Source: F1-60-MAGs149 sp037133215
GTDB lineage: Bacteria > Actinomycetota > Thermoleophilia > Gaiellales > F1-60-MAGs149
Length of the DNA: 8,148 nucleotides
Direction of reading: 5' to 3'
Assembly (NCBI GenBank): GCA_037133215.1
Contig: JBAXOM010000092.1
Span: 1-8,148, forward strand
A model generated the notes under the pieces. That model saw only the letters and a list, made by a program, of their open reading frames with translations, made no database searches and had not been told where the DNA came from. Both the position numbers and the translations under genes were made by a program. Shown here piece after piece: positions 7,419 to 8,148 of the stretch (position 1 is the first letter of the stretch; every line of letters begins with the position of its first letter).

Positions 7419-7479
7419 GCCACCTCACACACGGGCGTCATGTAACGCTCGGTGCGATTAGGTTCGGTGTTTGTCACCT
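7419..7479 (+). promoter_or_regulatory. 61-base gap after murB, weak promoter candidate
   Basis: This is the widest gap in the window. TAGGTT at 7459-7464 fits the TAnnnT form of an actinobacterial -10 element, 15 bases before the ATG at 7480. The best -35 match, GCGTCA at 7435-7440, has only three of six consensus bases with an 18-base spacer. GGTG (7466-7469) and CACC (7475-7478) form a small inverted repeat next to the ATG. No GC-rich hairpin with a T run is present, so murB transcripts may read through. No clear Shine-Dalgarno precedes ATG 7480; TTG 7471, in the same frame, lies 8 bases after an AGG. Confidence 0.2.
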
Positions 7480-8148
7480 ATGGCAGCTACCACGATTCCT
7501 GCTCTGTGCCCACGTCTCTCGGCTGACGCGATCCGTGACGTCTGTTCGCGTCCTGCCGTGCTGCTCGTGCTGGGCGAGGCGATCCCATCTGCCGCCGCAG
7601 CGAGCGCGGAGCAGCGCCGGCAGGCCGTTTCCGACGGTGTGGCGCGGGCGCTTCAGCTCGCCCGCGTGCTTGAGCAGGCGGGAGAGGTCGCGCGTTCTGA
7701 CCAGCACGTGCTCGACGAGGCGCGAACGCGACTGTGGGAGCCGATTGACGTTGACCGTACGCGGGTACTCCAGCGGACAGGACCGGATGGTCTCTTCGCG
7801 TATCTCGTCGTGGAGGGTGCAACCCGCCGCGAGGCCTGGCGCGCGGACACGCAGCGGCGTCGACAGGTGCGTGTGGAGGCATTGCCGATCGATGCGGCAG
7901 AAGAGTCCGAACGCGACCCGGTTGATCTGGCGCACTTTCGGATCGACGTCGAGCGGACTGCCGCGTTGACGGCTGAGCGCATCGGCATACCGAATGACAT
8001 CGCGTTGGGGTTGGTCAGTTCGGAACTCTCGTACGTCGAGGCTGGACGCCACACGGGCCGGTCGTCGAACAGTCTCTGGATGGCGATCTCGCGGCTGCGC
8101 CCCGAATGGCAGGGCGTGGCAGCACGGGGGAGGGCGGCAGGTCTCGGT
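7480..8148 (+). CDS. Sigma-70-like (ECF-like) helix-turn-helix protein, 3' end outside window
   Basis: The frame stays open for 223 codons from ATG 7480 to the window edge. I cannot assign a named family with certainty. No signal peptide or membrane helix is visible, so the product is probably cytoplasmic, and it is not a recognisable FtsQ/DivIB. Residues about 160-210 resemble sigma-70 region 4: a helical lead-in, then ELSYVEAGRHTGRSSNSLW (182-200) and AISRLRPEW, like the GLSYxEIA...G.S...V...I.R.R helix-turn-helix of sigma factors. Residues about 84-130, with RLWEPID, LFAYLVVEGATRREAW and DTQRRRQVRV, loosely recall region 2 (a YL...A...D..RR pattern). Residues 1-75 are Ala-rich and helical with no recognised domain. 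It could be a divergent ECF-type sigma factor, a sigma-like regulator, or another HTH protein. TTG 7471 is an alternative start. Its position follows a murB-to-ftsQ junction in many dcw clusters. Confidence 0.5.
   Translation, partial: MAATTIPALCPRLSADAIRDVCSRPAVLLVLGEAIPSAAAASAEQRRQAVSDGVARALQLARVLEQAGEVARSDQHVLDEARTRLWEPIDVDRTRVLQRTGPDGLFAYLVVEGATRREAWRADTQRRRQVRVEALPIDAAEESERDPVDLAHFRIDVERTAALTAERIGIPNDIALGLVSSELSYVEAGRHTGRSSNSLWMAISRLRPEWQGVAARGRAAGLG

Noticed and set aside
7419..7479. Intrinsic terminator after murB
   Set aside because: There is no GC-rich stem followed by a T run. The only inverted repeat is 4 bases long.
7474..8052. Minus-strand 192-codon frame and a + strand frame at 7535-7969
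   Set aside because: Both overlap the ORF at 7480. That ORF gives a more protein-like, HTH-containing product and follows the direction of the operon.
7480..8148. Divergent ftsQ/divIB
   Set aside because: There is no N-terminal cytoplasmic-plus-membrane-helix arrangement and no other membrane segment. The C-terminal half looks like a helix-turn-helix.

Overview
The window lies inside a division and cell wall (dcw) cluster, with every gene on the + strand. It carries the end of murF, then complete mraY, murD, ftsW, murG, murC and murB, and finally the start of an unassigned gene that runs off the right edge. The DNA is GC-rich and codons mostly end in G or C. GTG and TTG starts are used, and stop/start overlaps of 4 bases are common. 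The protein details fit a bacterium that makes ordinary lipid II-based peptidoglycan. My best guess is a deep actinobacterial lineage, perhaps Thermoleophilia-like, because of the murG-murC-murB order and the atypical MurG and MurC motifs. That placement comes from memory of family sequence patterns and is only moderately supported.

Layout: murF (1-477, 5' end missing) overlaps mraY (474-1535) by ATGA, and mraY overlaps murD (1532-2818) by ATGA. A 43-base gap precedes the chosen GTG start of ftsW (2862-4121); it holds a Shine-Dalgarno-like stretch and a hairpin. A 35-base gap containing GGAGG precedes murG (4157-5224). murG overlaps murC (5221-6528) by ATGA, and murC overlaps murB (6525-7418) by TTGA. 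A 61-base gap then leads to an ORF at 7480 that is still open at 8148.

How the genes work together: MurB and MurC supply UDP-MurNAc and add the first amino acid. MurD adds D-Glu, and MurF adds the D-Ala-D-Ala dipeptide. MraY moves phospho-MurNAc-pentapeptide onto undecaprenyl phosphate (lipid I), and MurG adds GlcNAc (lipid II). FtsW polymerises lipid II at the septum. The tight packing points to one co-transcribed, translationally coupled unit.

The seven wall genes are conventional. Three points merit a second look. (1) The gene after murB is not a recognisable ftsQ; it encodes a soluble protein with a sigma-70 region 4-like helix-turn-helix. (2) The ftsW start has a hairpin between its apparent Shine-Dalgarno and its GTG. 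(3) Several normally conserved motif positions in MurG, MurC and FtsW are changed. I saw no mobile element, CRISPR array, tRNA, rRNA or convincing terminator.
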